A program made the translations under genes and the position numbers. A stretch of 64,000 bases of DNA, from contig OY729512.2 of the NCBI GenBank assembly GCA_963422445.2, positions 2,046,001 to 2,110,000 of the forward strand. The letters run 5' to 3'. Origin of the DNA: G963422445 sp963422445 (lineage in GTDB: Bacteria; Pseudomonadota; Alphaproteobacteria; Thalassobaculales; Thalassobaculaceae). Positions 28,081-37,761 of this stretch are shown here, in pieces. Within the stretch, counting starts at the first letter, position 1, and every line of letters starts with the position of its first letter. A model generated the notes under the pieces. It searched no databases. It was not told the origin of the DNA and saw nothing but the letters and a program-made list of their open reading frames with translations.

Positions 28081-29440
28081 TGATTTGAAATTCCAGGCCC
28101 ACTATAATGGCAGTACGATCGCACAAAATCTGAATAATCCGCCGCACGGCTGTTCCAGGAAGTGGGACGGTGCACATTGGCGGCGTTGCCGCCGGCCGGG
28201 CCTGCGCCGGTGTTGACCGCGCTGTCCGGGGTCTGGCCGCTGCGGTTCCGCCGCCGGTCGGCAACGCGGCGCTGGCCAAGCGCTTGGTGGCCAGCGCGCG
28301 GATCCGGGCGACGGCGCCGATGAAGATAGTCTTTACGGCCGCATGCGGCGATGCGGCAGCGGTGCAGGGGTCTTGTCGGATGATCGACTGTCCCGACGAC
28401 CCGGCTCTGACACCGGAGGCTATGCTGGCGTCGCACCGGGCGCGGACGCCATGCCGCATGCGGGCACAGTCGACGGTTTTGGCGATCCATGACGGCAGCG
28501 ACCTGAATGTTGCGACGCACCAGGCCTGCAAGGGTCTCGGCGTGATCGCGAAGACCAGAGGGCCTGCCGGGACGCTGGGCCTGCCGCGCATCGGGTTCGA
28601 GGCACCAGACGGTCAGGCGGAGAAGAGCAAACCGACGGCGGACAAGAAGGCGCAGCGCTGGCTGCGGGGCTGGCGCGACACCAGCCGGCTGATGGCCGGT
28701 CTGGCCAACACCCGGGTGATCGCGGTGATGGACCGGGAGAGCGATGTCATCGATCTATTCTACGCCCTGCACAGGCAGACGGTCGACCTGCCGATTCCGA
28801 AACGCCGGCGGTCGGAGCCTGGAGCTGACCTGGTGACGCTGACCCCGGTTCACTTGCGCGAGGACGCCGCCCCGAGCGGGGGGGGGGGGGGGGCGAGAGG
28901 ATCGAATGGCTGCTGATTACGACGCTGCCGGTCGGCACCGTCAAACAGGCACAGGAGGTCGTAGATCTGTATGCACTGCGCTGGCGCATCGAGGAGTATC
29001 ACAGGATCCTAACATCCGGCTGCGATGTCGAGAAGATCGCCCGGACCACTACCGAACGGGTCAAGCGCGCCGTGACCGTCAACGCCGTCATCGCCTGGCG
29101 GCTCGCGACCCTGCTCAGACACGATACTTCGGAACGGCCGGCCGCAGCCATGCTGTCCGAAACCGAAATCAACCTGCTGCACGACGATGCCATAAGCCAG
29201 AACGGCGTCGCGGCGGACCGGGCCGAACACACGTCCCTGTCCCTCGGCCGCGCGGTCATGCTGATCGCAAGGCTCGGGGGATATCTCAACCGCAAGGCCG
29301 ACGCGCCATCTGGCCATCAGATCGTCCGGGAAGGGTATACCCGCCTCGCCATCGGAACGCAGACGATGGAGCGGTTCATGGACAATGGCCCCAAAAGTCC
29401 ATTCTACAAGCAATACACTCAGAGAGAAAATGACCAATGG
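28081..29440 (+). pseudogene. IS4-family (Tn5-like) transposase without DUF4338, decayed
   Basis: The frame at 28170-28916 has GNAALAKRLVASARIRATAP, STVLAIHDGSDLNVATHQAC and NTRVIAVMDRESDVIDLFYA, typical of IS4/IS50-like enzymes. A segment of about 70 residues is missing before VTLTPVHLRED. A run of 16 G at 28878-28893 then shifts the frame; the catalytic end continues ERIEWLLITTLPVGTVKQ, LYALRWRIEEYHRIL (YREK motif with the final K changed to T) and VKRAVTVNAVIAWRLATLLR. Element ends were not identified. It truncates the NarK-like gene. Confidence 0.8.
28878..28893. repeat. homopolymer of 16 G
   Basis: A run of 16 consecutive G within the IS4-type transposase pseudogene. The frames on either side would be joined by a run of 14 or 17 G. 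Such tracts are prone to slippage in cells and to error in sequencing. Confidence 0.85.
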
Positions 29441-29604
29441 GCAGATTGCACCAACCCAAGCCGGGTTCGTTGCAACTGTCGGACGAGTACTATCAGCACC
29501 TCCTGCACGAGGGCTGACACACCGAAACCGATATGGATGCCCATATCAGTTCTTGCCGTCTAACTGGCGGGGGTATCCCACCGGTTTCCTCGAAAGGTCA
29601 CGCC

Positions 29605-29694
29605 ATGTTGAAGAAGTTTCTCGTCGGGATCGCCTGTATATCGATTCTCGGTGCGCTGATGATCTCTTTGATGTATCTGGCATCACTCTTATAG
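29605..29694 (+). CDS. candidate 29-residue membrane peptide
   Basis: ATG at 29605 opens MLKKFLVGIACISILGALMI followed by SLMYLASLL and TAG at 29692-29694. Two lysines followed by a hydrophobic stretch of about 24 residues fit a single-pass inner membrane peptide, and AAAGG lies about 8 bases upstream. I do not recognise a family. It sits between two mobile element remnants and could be the end of a lost cluster or a chance frame. Confidence 0.4.
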   Translation: MLKKFLVGIACISILGALMISLMYLASLL

Positions 29695-29704
29695 ACGAAA
29701 GAGA

Positions 29705-29772
29705 GTAACTACCCAGGTACTATGTTGCTGACGGCGGCGGGACGATTGTAGGTGCTGGTGTGGTGTCGTTGA
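29705..29772. repeat. solo IS66-like terminal sequence, copy 3 (inverted)
   Basis: The reverse complement of the repeat at 14982 and 26931, starting GTAACTACCCAGGTAC at 29705. The copies at 26931-27008 and 29705-29772 face each other with outer edges inward, so they are not the two ends of one simple element. Confidence 0.55.
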
Positions 29773-30479
29773 GTCCCTGATAGAATTGACCGGGACTCCA
29801 TTCGCTTCGGGTCGGGGTGACATTCTGCCCGATGTATTTTCGACGAATAGAGGACGATATTGAGCTTTTATGGGGAGATCGAGTCCCGCCAGGAGCGACC
29901 TGCGCGACTTTTCTGGCAGATCCCAATATTGCCAAGGTTTCGGTTGTTGATATGGTGAGCCGCCTGTGCTCTGTTGTTGATTGGTTCCTGAGCCTTGACA
30001 CGGTGAAGATCTCCGATTGAGGACAGGGCCTCGCTGTAACCTGGCCTGAAATTGGCTCACAGTCCGCAAAACCGTGGCACTTTTCTGGTACTTCGATGGA
30101 ACGCCTGATCGTCAAACATTGACCGTAAGATTTGAGAATAATTTGAAAAATGTAATAATCTCTACCAAAGCTGAGCGGTGTGTGGTGGGGAACTCTATCG
30201 CCAGATTTTGCCATATTCGGTGACTTTTATCCTGAAATTGCGGACGAGGCTGCAGTGCGATTTCTGGCAGAGTATTTTGAATTCTAGACGAACGAGATCG
30301 AGCCGAAGGAACTTGCGAAGCTTGTGTCTGCAGGGCCGGTATCGACTGCATTATCTGTTTGGAAAAACGGTTATGCATTTGCTCTTGATGTGCTGGAGGC
30401 TGCAGATTCCTTGCCGCAGGCTCCCAGGACCGGACTTGAGAGCATGTTGAGGAACCAGAATACAGGTGAAAGAGATCGA
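29773..30479 (+). other. degraded coding region, unidentified
   Basis: Several plus-strand frames carry protein-like stretches broken by stops, for example VVDMVSRLCSVVDWFLSLD near 29955 and AVRFLAEYFEF then NGYAFALDVLEAADSLPQAP near 30260-30420. They lead into the ImmA/IrrE-like remnant at 30480 and may be the upstream part of the same old gene or its partner. No intact gene is present. Confidence 0.4.
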
Positions 30480-30790
30480 CTTGGGTGAAAAGCGGCCGCG
30501 AGGCGTTGTGCTTGCAGGAAACAGCCTTCGTCCAACAATACCTCTCAATCGGTAGAGTCCAAGGAACGCCCACATTGGCGGCAAGCGTTTCACCCTGGCC
30601 CACGAACTCTGTCATATCCTTTTCGACCGCACTTGCGCCCGGCCATTGGCGCATAGCAGAACGCCATAGGCTTACTGCCGGTAGAGCAAAGCGCCAATGC
30701 TTTTGCGGTAATGCTGCCGGTGCCGCCCAACCGCGCAAAACGCCCTTCAGCGTCCCGATCTGCGGAACTCAAGGCTGCTCTTGCACGGTT
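30480..30790 (+). pseudogene. ImmA/IrrE-type metallopeptidase remnant
   Basis: The plus frame reads GEKRPRGVVLAGNSLRPTIP and then, at 30571-30630, HIGGKRFTLAHELCHILFDR, the HExxH zinc motif and surroundings of the ImmA/IrrE (DUF955) family. Stops follow, with SKAPMLLR continuing the family pattern in degraded form. Family members cleave phage-type repressors or act with antitoxins and are common on mobile DNA. Several stops and shifts make this copy non-functional. Confidence 0.65.
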
Positions 30791-31005
30791 AGCGAGACGC
30801 TTTCAGATGAGCTTTGCCGCACTTCTGCAGGCTACCAGAAATATCCAGCGCCAATCAGCGTTTCAAATGACAATAACCCACTGATAACACGAAATTTCTT
30901 TCATTCAGTGCAGGCTGCCTGAATCCACTCCAGAAATTTGCGGAAGCACTCCGTAACCGGAGTTGGCTGTCTCGCCGTCACCTCCTGCCAGCCATGTCGC
31001 CCGCA

Positions 31006-31022
31006 ACTCCTGCACCTTCGCT
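31006..31022. repeat. 17-bp direct repeat, left copy, flanking the IS66-like array
   Basis: ACTCCTGCACCTTCGCT lies directly outside the array at its left end and recurs at 42783-42799 directly outside the right end. The last eight bases, CCTTCGCT, are also the target duplication of element 1 (second copy 34253-34260). Confidence 0.85.
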
Positions 31023-31108
31023 GTAAGCGTTCGGGTTCCGGGGGATGAGGAGACGATTATCGGCTTGTTGGCATGCTCACCCGCATCCGGCCGCGCCCGG
31101 GCATGCTT

Positions 31109-31990
31109 CTACCGATTGAGGGCGCGCCGCCAATCCCTTCTGAGAGGCCAGAGCCAGACGTCCTTGCGGGGTTTGTCGTAGCGCTTGTCCCGGTCGTAGC
31201 GACCGCGCCCCTGGGTAGTCCCGACGCGTAGCCAGCCCGATGCCCGGTAGACGGCGCCGGTGTAACGCGGGGTCTCGACGAAGGTCTCGATCAGCACGGG
31301 GGTGGTGGCATAGCGCTCGGTCCAGTCCCCGGGCAGACGCCGGCGCACGATGGCGAGGATGTGCGAGCCGAGGTTGGGGATTTCGATCCACGGCAATATC
31401 AGGAAGCGCGGGTTGTCGGCCACCAGGGGGAGGTTCTTCTCGCGCAACTCGGGCGTCCATCCGATGAAGTTGTCGCGCGGGGCGAGCTTCCAGGCCGCGG
31501 TGGAGAAGCCGAGCATGGCGAGCGGCCAGCCGTTTCGGTCGTGGACGGCGTAGCGCATCTGGGCGCCGACCAGGGTCTTGTATCCGAGGTCGTGGTAGCG
31601 GGCGACGAACTCGTTCCAGAGCCTGCCTTCCCGGGTGCTGTGCACGACGGTGCGGAAGTCGAGCGGGCGCACCTCGTCGAGCGTCGTCGGCGCCGGGAAC
31701 AGCGGCGGCTCGGTGTCGGGTCCGAAGACGATGGGCCTGGGCCGTCCCCGCTGCCACCTGGGCGGCGGCAGCTCGATGAGGCCGTCGCGGTGCATGGCGA
31801 GCATGGTGACGCGGGCCATCATGTCCTTGAGCCCGCCGTCGGGCTTGCGCCAGCCGATGCGGCGGCAGAACTCGATCGACAGGGCGCGGCGCGAGAGCTG
31901 CGCGGGCCCGGCGATGAGCGCGCGCAGCAGCGCCATGTCCTCGGCGGTGAAGTCTCGGCCGTAGTAGCGGCACTCGACCGCGCCGGTCAT
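31109..31990 (-). CDS. DUF4338 (DruA-like) protein of IS66-like element 1
   Basis: A 293-residue intact protein beginning MTGAVECRYYGRDFTAEDMA. Residues about 130-280 form the DUF4338 core: WNEFVARYHDLGYKTL, GWPLAMLGFSTAAWKLAPRD, NPRFLILPWIEIPNLGSHIL, VLIETFVETPRYTGAVYRAS, VGTTQGRGRYDRDKRY. The ATG overlaps the tnpC stop as ATGA (31987-31990), so translation is probably coupled. DUF4338 is the defining domain of DruA in the Druantia anti-phage system, but no other Druantia gene is nearby. Its role in transposition, target choice or element defence is unknown; no catalytic motif is evident to me. Confidence 0.85.
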   Translation of the reverse strand: MTGAVECRYYGRDFTAEDMALLRALIAGPAQLSRRALSIEFCRRIGWRKPDGGLKDMMARVTMLAMHRDGLIELPPPRWQRGRPRPIVFGPDTEPPLFPAPTTLDEVRPLDFRTVVHSTREGRLWNEFVARYHDLGYKTLVGAQMRYAVHDRNGWPLAMLGFSTAAWKLAPRDNFIGWTPELREKNLPLVADNPRFLILPWIEIPNLGSHILAIVRRRLPGDWTERYATTPVLIETFVETPRYTGAVYRASGWLRVGTTQGRGRYDRDKRYDKPRKDVWLWPLRRDWRRALNR

Positions 31991-34167
31991 CCCGACGCCG
32001 TGAGTTCGCGCCGGCGCGCCTCGCTCATCGACCACGGCAGCCAGGGCGACAGGTCGTCGGGCGGCTTGCCGCCGTTCTCCGCGCACGCGGTCAGCCATTC
32101 GCGGAGCCAGCGCCGGACATCGATGCCGTTGATCGCCAGCGTGCCGGCCACCGAGTACATCGTCGCCGTGAACCCGGCGCCCTTCTCGCTGTCGGAACCG
32201 AACGAGAGCCGTCGCCCGATGACCGCGAAGCGCAGCGAAAGCTCGCCGCGGTTGTTGTCCATGGGCACGAACGGCTTGTCGACGAAGACGCACAGCCCCT
32301 CGCGGTGTTTGACGAGCGATCGCAGCGGCTTGGTCCTGCGCGCCCTGTCCGTCAGTCCGGCCAGGTCCGCTTCGGCGGATGCGAACAGCTCGTCGACCGC
32401 CTTCTTCAGCCTGGCGTGCGCCGCATCGAACGCCGGCGTCTGGCGTTCGAGAGGGTGAGCGGGGTCGTAATGCTCCAGCCGCGCATCGTTCAGCCGGTCG
32501 ATCAGCGCGATCCGCTCGATCCATCTCTGGCGCCAGCGCCTGAGCCGCACACGCCCGGCCGCGCAGTCGATGAACGAGCGCCTTTGATGCGCCCAACACC
32601 ATTGCAGGATCACCTTGCCGGCGAGCTCGCGGGCCAGTTTCCTGTAGGCGCTGAACCGGTCGCAGACCAGAACCACGATGCCCTGTGTCGAGCCGAACAG
32701 CTTCATCGCGACCTCGGCGCTGCGTGAGGGATCGATGTGGTAGTAGACCGCGTCCGGGCTCACCGAGGTCCACAGCCAGGCGCGGCTCGACCGGCCTTTC
32801 TCACGATATGCCTGAACGCGCCAGGATGTTTCGTCGGCATGGCGCAGCGCGGCGGTGTTCTGGTGCGCGAGGATCGCCTCGGCCAACGGCTCGAACAGCG
32901 GCACGAAGCGCTTGATGCTGTCGGCCAGCGTCCCCGGCGAGATCGCCAGCCCCATGTCGGCGAGCCACGCCGCGACCCGATGCAGGGGACGGCAGCAGAC
33001 GAACCGTTCGTAGAGCACACACGTCCAGACGCTGATCCCGTAAGGCGTGGTCTCGAACAGCCGCGTCACCGCAGGCGCGGTCACCTCGCGCGGCGAGGAC
33101 GCGCAGTCGCAACCGCGGCGGTAGCGCGGCCGGACGATGGTGTTCTCGTAGGCCTCGACCTCGATCTCGAAGAGAGCGGTGCAGCGCTCGCCGTTGGCGG
33201 CATAGGGCTTGCCGCAGCGCGGACACACGCGCGCATCCTCCGGCGGTTCGCGCGTTTCCTTCTTCCGCCCGAGCGCGGGGCGCCGCGCTGCTGGCCGCAC
33301 CCAGCGCCCCGCGCTCGGCTTCTGCTTCTGCTCGCTCCTGCTGCCGTAGAGCGCCTTCGACAGGACGCTCCGGGTCGAGCGCAGCTTGTCGAGGTCGAGT
33401 TCCAGCGTCTCGACACGCGAGGCCAGCGCCGCGTTCTCGCCTTTCAGATCCCGCACCTCGGCACGCAGCCGGGCATTCTTCTCACGCAGCGACACGATCA
33501 GCTCGGTCGCCCGCACGACCGCCGCCCGCATCCGGCCGTTGCGCTCGCGCAGCCATGCGATCGTGCCCTCCCGGGTCTCCACCAGCCGCCTGGCCGCCGC
33601 GAGCTGCCGGTCGAACTGCTTGCGCAGCGACCCGGCCACGCGCTCGCCCTTGCGGAACACCTTCACTGTTTCCGAGCGCGCTCGATCGAGATCCTGCTTT
33701 AGCCAGTTGATCTCGTCCTGGTGTCGTTCCTCGACCCGTTCCCGGTGCTCGTGAGCCCTGTACAGCGTAACGCGAAGATCGGCCACCTCGTCGTCCAGGA
33801 ACCTGACCCTGCGCTCCAACGCCTTGGCGGCCCGCGACCCGATCTTCGGCGCGGAGGACACCGCGCTACCGGCATCTTTGGCCTCAGCGACAGCCGCCTT
33901 GAGTTTGAACCGGCAGATGTCGAGCTGCCTCTCCAGCGAACGCACGCGCGAACAGGCATCACGCTCTGCCCGCCGCAGCGGCTCGCAGCGCAGGTCCGCC
34001 ACGACCGCCCGGTCCCGTTCTTCCTTGACGCGCGCCTCTGCCTGCTCAAGCAAAGACTCCCAGTCGGGCGGCTCGCAGGTCGGCACCACCAAGGAAAGCG
34101 ACCACAGGGTGGCGCCGCCCTCGCCCGACGTCAGGTCAGTGCAGAAATCCGCGGCGAGAACCGCCAT
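31987..34167 (-). CDS. tnpC: IS66-type transposase TnpC, element 1
   Basis: A 726-residue protein starting MAVLAADFCTDLTSGEGG. Residues about 30-260 are a long coiled coil, longer than in classic IS66 TnpC. Then follow a zinc-binding CPRCGKPY region with a second Cys pair (CDCASS) and the DDE_Tnp_IS66 core: RHADETSWRVQ (first Asp), LVCDRFSAYRKLAREL (second Asp), WCWAHQRRSFID, and VPMDNNRGELSLRFAVIG (Glu in NNxxE). The C-terminus SPWLPWSMSEARRRELTASG is shared by all three copies. The frame is intact, so this is the only one of the three tnpC copies likely to be active. Confidence 0.88.
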   Translation of the reverse strand: MAVLAADFCTDLTSGEGGATLWSLSLVVPTCEPPDWESLLEQAEARVKEERDRAVVADLRCEPLRRAERDACSRVRSLERQLDICRFKLKAAVAEAKDAGSAVSSAPKIGSRAAKALERRVRFLDDEVADLRVTLYRAHEHRERVEERHQDEINWLKQDLDRARSETVKVFRKGERVAGSLRKQFDRQLAAARRLVETREGTIAWLRERNGRMRAAVVRATELIVSLREKNARLRAEVRDLKGENAALASRVETLELDLDKLRSTRSVLSKALYGSRSEQKQKPSAGRWVRPAARRPALGRKKETREPPEDARVCPRCGKPYAANGERCTALFEIEVEAYENTIVRPRYRRGCDCASSPREVTAPAVTRLFETTPYGISVWTCVLYERFVCCRPLHRVAAWLADMGLAISPGTLADSIKRFVPLFEPLAEAILAHQNTAALRHADETSWRVQAYREKGRSSRAWLWTSVSPDAVYYHIDPSRSAEVAMKLFGSTQGIVVLVCDRFSAYRKLARELAGKVILQWCWAHQRRSFIDCAAGRVRLRRWRQRWIERIALIDRLNDARLEHYDPAHPLERQTPAFDAAHARLKKAVDELFASAEADLAGLTDRARRTKPLRSLVKHREGLCVFVDKPFVPMDNNRGELSLRFAVIGRRLSFGSDSEKGAGFTATMYSVAGTLAINGIDVRRWLREWLTACAENGGKPPDDLSPWLPWSMSEARRRELTASG

Positions 34168-34357
34168 GCGCCCGACGGTAGCGCATGCGCGGAATAGTTA
34201 TCAGCGGGAAAATTCGTAGAAGGTTACGATCCCCCGGAACCCGAACGCTTACCCTTCGCTGTAAGCGTAGTAAGCGTTCCGCAGTGATCATCGACATCGA
34301 ATCGAGGCCTCACAAGGGGGCTGGTAACACGATTTGACCTGCGCTATCGTCGAGCGC

Positions 34358-36883
34358 ATGGCGGTTCTGGACGATGATTTCTCCGTAGGCGCGACGCTGG
34401 CCGAGGACGGTGCCGGGATTTGGTTGTCGCCCAAGTCGACCGCGACGGCCGCGCCGCGCGATTTCAAATCCCTGTATGAACAGCAACGGGCGCGGGCGGG
34501 CGCGGGCGAAGCGCGTTGCGAAGAATTGCGCTGGGCAGAGGTAGCCGCCCGTAGCGATGCCGGTGCATGGAAATGGCGATTCACGTCCTGCCGTCAAAGG
34601 CTGAGCGAGGCCGAGGAGGAGGCGAGGGAACTCCACAGCGCGGCACGCGACGTACCCTCCTTGCGGGCGCAGGTGGCGCGCCTGGAGGCACTTCTTTCCG
34701 AATTGGCCGACCCGTCGAGCGAGGCCGCGTTGGTCGAGGCGCTCAGCAAGGAGGTTGCCCGGCTGCAAGATGCCCTGGCAGCGTCGCCCGCGCGCAGGGG
34801 CGGCGCCGGGCGGCCGTCGGCCGGGGAAGCCCGGAGGGCTCGCACGGCCCTGGAAGAGGCGCCGCAGCGCAGGGAAACGATCAAGACGCTGCGCAAGGAA
34901 ATCACCCGGCTGAGCAGGGATGTGGGCCGGGGGAACAAGGCGATCGGCGACTTCCACAAGAGGCTGGACAAGGAGAAGGAGCGGGCCGAGAGCATCAGGG
35001 AGACCGCCAGGAAGCTGTCGCGCGAGAACCTCAGCCTGCACAGGGAGAACAGGATACTGGGCGAGACAGCGGCCAGGGTTCGGGCGATGACCGACGAGAA
35101 CTACTGGCTGCGCCTTGCCCCGGAAGGGTCCCAGTTCACGAACAAGAAGCTGATGGCCCGGATTGCCAAACTCCGCGCGGCCGGGGCGACGCTGACGAAG
35201 CTGCCGTTCGACGAGGCCGCTTATCTGCGCAACGTCCTGAGGCGGTCGCGTCGACAGAAGACCACCATCCGTCGGTTGCACAAGGAGAATGCCCGGCTGC
35301 GCAGGGCGGTCAAGGCGGCAAGGGCCGGCAGGGAGGCGGCGAAGACCCGGCTTGCGCGGCTTCGCACGGCCCGGAAGGCGTTGTCGAAGAAGCTGTCCGG
35401 CATGGATGCCGATCTGCGCAGGGTCCTGCGCAGATCGCGCCGCCAGAAGACCACGATCAAGTCGCTGGCCGGGAAGAACGCCCGGCTGCGCAGGGCCATC
35501 AAGGGACCGCGGCGCCGGATCGAGATACTGGAAGCTCAGCTTGACAAGCTGCGCGCGGCCGGGTCCGTGCTGTCGAAGAAGCTCTACGGACGAAAGAGCG
35601 AGCAGCAGGACAAGCCGCGCTCGAAACGCAAGCGCGGCCAGCAGTATGGCGCGCCCGGCCACGGCCGCACGCAGCGGCCCGGGCTTGAGGAGCGCCGCGA
35701 AGACCACAACCCGCCGCCGCATGCATGCGTCTGCGCGGGCTGCGGCCAACTATATGCGCCGAACGGAGCCGAGGAATCCAGCCTCGTCGAGATCGAGGTC
35801 AAGGCGTACAAGCGCATGATCAGCCGTCCGCGTTGGCGCCGGACGTGTGAGTGCGCGTCCTCGCCCATGGAGGTGTCGGCGCCCCCGGTGCCGCGGCTGT
35901 TCGTTCGGACGCCCTATGGGATCAGCTTCTGGGCGCGATTCCTCTTCGAACACTGCGCCTGCTTCCGGCCCGTGCGCCGCGTCGCCGCGTGGTTCTCCAG
36001 CCACGGACTGGCGGTCTCGCCGGGAACGCTGACCAACAGCCGTAAGCGCTTCGCGGCGCTGTTCGAGGCGATCCTCGCCCACCAGAACGACGCGGCGCTG
36101 CGCCATGCCGACGAGACCTCCTGGCGCGTGCAGGAACTTCGCGGCGAAGAGCGGTCGAGCCGCGCCTGGTTGTGGACGTCTGTCAGTGCTGACGCGGTCT
36201 GCTTCCATATCGACGCATCGCGCAGCGCCGAGGCGGGGCTCAAGCTGTTCGCCGAAGCCCGGTCCGACACTGTCATCGTTTGCGACCGCTACAGCGCCTA
36301 CAAGCGGCTCGTCCGCCTTCTCGGGGACAAGATGATCCTCTCATTCTGCTGGAGTCACGCACGCAGAGACTTCATCGACTGCGCATCAGGCCAGGTGCGG
36401 CTGACGCAATGGTGTCAGGGATGGATCGAGCGGATCGCGGAGATCTTCCGGCTGAACGACAGACGGCTGGAGCATTACGACCCTGGGCTCGAACTTCAGA
36501 CACCGGCGTTCGACGCGGCGCAGGACGATCTTGAGAAAGCGGTCGAGCTCCGCTTCGGCGAAACATCGCGAGGGGCTGTGCGTCTTCGTCGACAAGCCGC
36601 ATGTGCCCCCGACGAACAATATTGCCGAGAGAATCTTGCGTGCTCCGGCAATCGGACGGGGCTGAGCTTCGGTTCCGACAGCGAGGACGGCGCCAGGTTC
36701 ACGGCGATCATGTACTCCGTCGTGGCCACGCTCTCGATGAACGGCATCGACGTCCTGCGTTGGCTGGAAGCGTGGTTGACGGCGTGCGCCGCGAACGGCC
36801 GGCAGCCGCCGGACGACCTGTCGCCCTGGCTGCCGTGGTCGATGAGCGAGGAGCGCCGGCGCGAACTCACGGCGCCGGGATGA
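34358..36883 (+). pseudogene. tnpC: IS66-type TnpC, element 2, catalytic Glu region scrambled
   Basis: The frame is open for 841 residues from MAVLDDDFSVGATLAEDGAG, with an extended coiled coil (about residues 30-430) containing repeated RSRRQKTTIRRL / RSRRQKTTIKSL blocks. Asp regions are present (RHADETSWRVQEL, VIVCDRYSAYKRL). After KAVELRFGE about 30 residues are deleted and the sequence is read out of frame (VRLRRQAACAPDEQYCRENL) until GLSFGSDSEDG. In the other frame that stretch encodes HREGLCVFVDKP and NNIAERILRAP, which holds the catalytic Glu. Two compensating indels therefore leave a long open frame that lacks the active site Glu. Confidence 0.8.
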
Positions 36884-37761
36884 GCGGCGCGATCGAGTGC
36901 CGCTACTACGGTCGCGACTTCACCGCCGACGAGATGGCGCTGCTGCGCGCCCTGATCGCCGCCGAGCCCCAGCCCAACCGCGCGGCGTTGTCGAGAGAGT
37001 TCTGCCAGCGTATCGGCTGGCTCAAGCCCGACGGCGGCCTCAAGGATATGATGGCCCGCGTCACCATGCTCGCCATGCACCGCGACGGCGTGATCGCTTT
37101 GCCGCCGCCGAGAGGGCGGCGTAATCCGCCCCGCCCGATCGTTTTCGGACCCGACACCGAACCGCCATTGTTCCCGGCCCCGACCACCCTCGACGAGGTC
37201 CGCCCGCTGGAGATGCGCCCCGTCGTTCGCGAGACCCGCGAGGGCAGGCTGTGGAACGAGTTCGTCGCCCGCTACCACTATCTCGGATACAAGACCCTGG
37301 TCGGCGCCCAGATGCGCTACGCCGTCCACGACCGAAACGGCTGGCCGCTCGCCATGCTCGGCTTCTCCACCGCCGCCTGGAAGCTCGCCCCGCGCGACAA
37401 CTTCATCGGATGGACGCCCGAGATGCGTGAGAAGAACCTCCCCCTGGTGGTCGACAACCCGCGGTTCCTGATCCTGCCCTGGATCGAGATCCCCAACCTC
37501 GGCTCGCACATCCTCGCCATCGTGCGCCGCCGCCTGCCCGGGTACTGGACCGAGCGCTACAACGTCGCGCCGGTGCTTATCGAGACCTTCGTCGAGACCC
37601 CGCGTTACACCGGCGCCGTCTACCGGGCATCGGGCTGGCTACGCGTCGGGACTACCCAGGGGCGCGGTCGCTACGACCGGGACAAGCGCTACGACAAACC
37701 CCGCAAGGACGTCTGGCTCCGGCCTCTCAGAAGGGATTGGCGGCGCGCCCTCAACCGCTAG
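36880..37761 (+). CDS. DUF4338 (DruA-like) protein of element 2
   Basis: 293 residues, start ATG overlapping the tnpC stop as ATGA. MSGAIECRYYGRDFTADEMA opens the protein; the core from LWNEFVARYHYLGYKTLVGA to TTQGRGRYDRDKRYDKPRKD is nearly identical to element 1, while the N-terminal 80 residues differ more. The stop TAG overlaps the CTAG duplication of the IS inserted at 37762, so that insertion spared the gene exactly. The frame is intact although its TnpC partner is not. Confidence 0.85.
   Translation: MSGAIECRYYGRDFTADEMALLRALIAAEPQPNRAALSREFCQRIGWLKPDGGLKDMMARVTMLAMHRDGVIALPPPRGRRNPPRPIVFGPDTEPPLFPAPTTLDEVRPLEMRPVVRETREGRLWNEFVARYHYLGYKTLVGAQMRYAVHDRNGWPLAMLGFSTAAWKLAPRDNFIGWTPEMREKNLPLVVDNPRFLILPWIEIPNLGSHILAIVRRRLPGYWTERYNVAPVLIETFVETPRYTGAVYRASGWLRVGTTQGRGRYDRDKRYDKPRKDVWLRPLRRDWRRALNR

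Larger units (their letters stand above)
31023..34252 (-). mobile_element. IS66-like element 1 with DUF4338 gene (3.23 kb)
   Basis: The ends are GTAAGCGTTCGGGTTCCGGG inverted at both borders, beginning GTAA as in IS66 elements. A perfect 8-bp duplication CCTTCGCT (31015-31022 and 34253-34260) matches the 8-bp duplications of that family. Inside are only tnpC and a DUF4338 gene; the usual IS66 tnpA and tnpB are absent. Confidence 0.92.

Noticed and set aside
27302..28216. A complete 305-residue transporter
   Set aside because: The last 80 residues of the frame have no membrane character and come from the adjoining transposase remnant; the transporter part ends near 27967.
26931..29772. The two facing IS66-like ends as borders of one transposon holding the narK fragment
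   Set aside because: Their outer edges (GTAA) face inward, opposite to what a transposon with terminal inverted repeats would show.
31109..32773. A 554-residue DUF4338 protein with a long N-terminal extension
   Set aside because: The extension overlaps tnpC in another frame; the ATGA overlap at 31987-31990 is conserved in all three elements and gives the real start. The same applies to the longer frame at 41281-42696.
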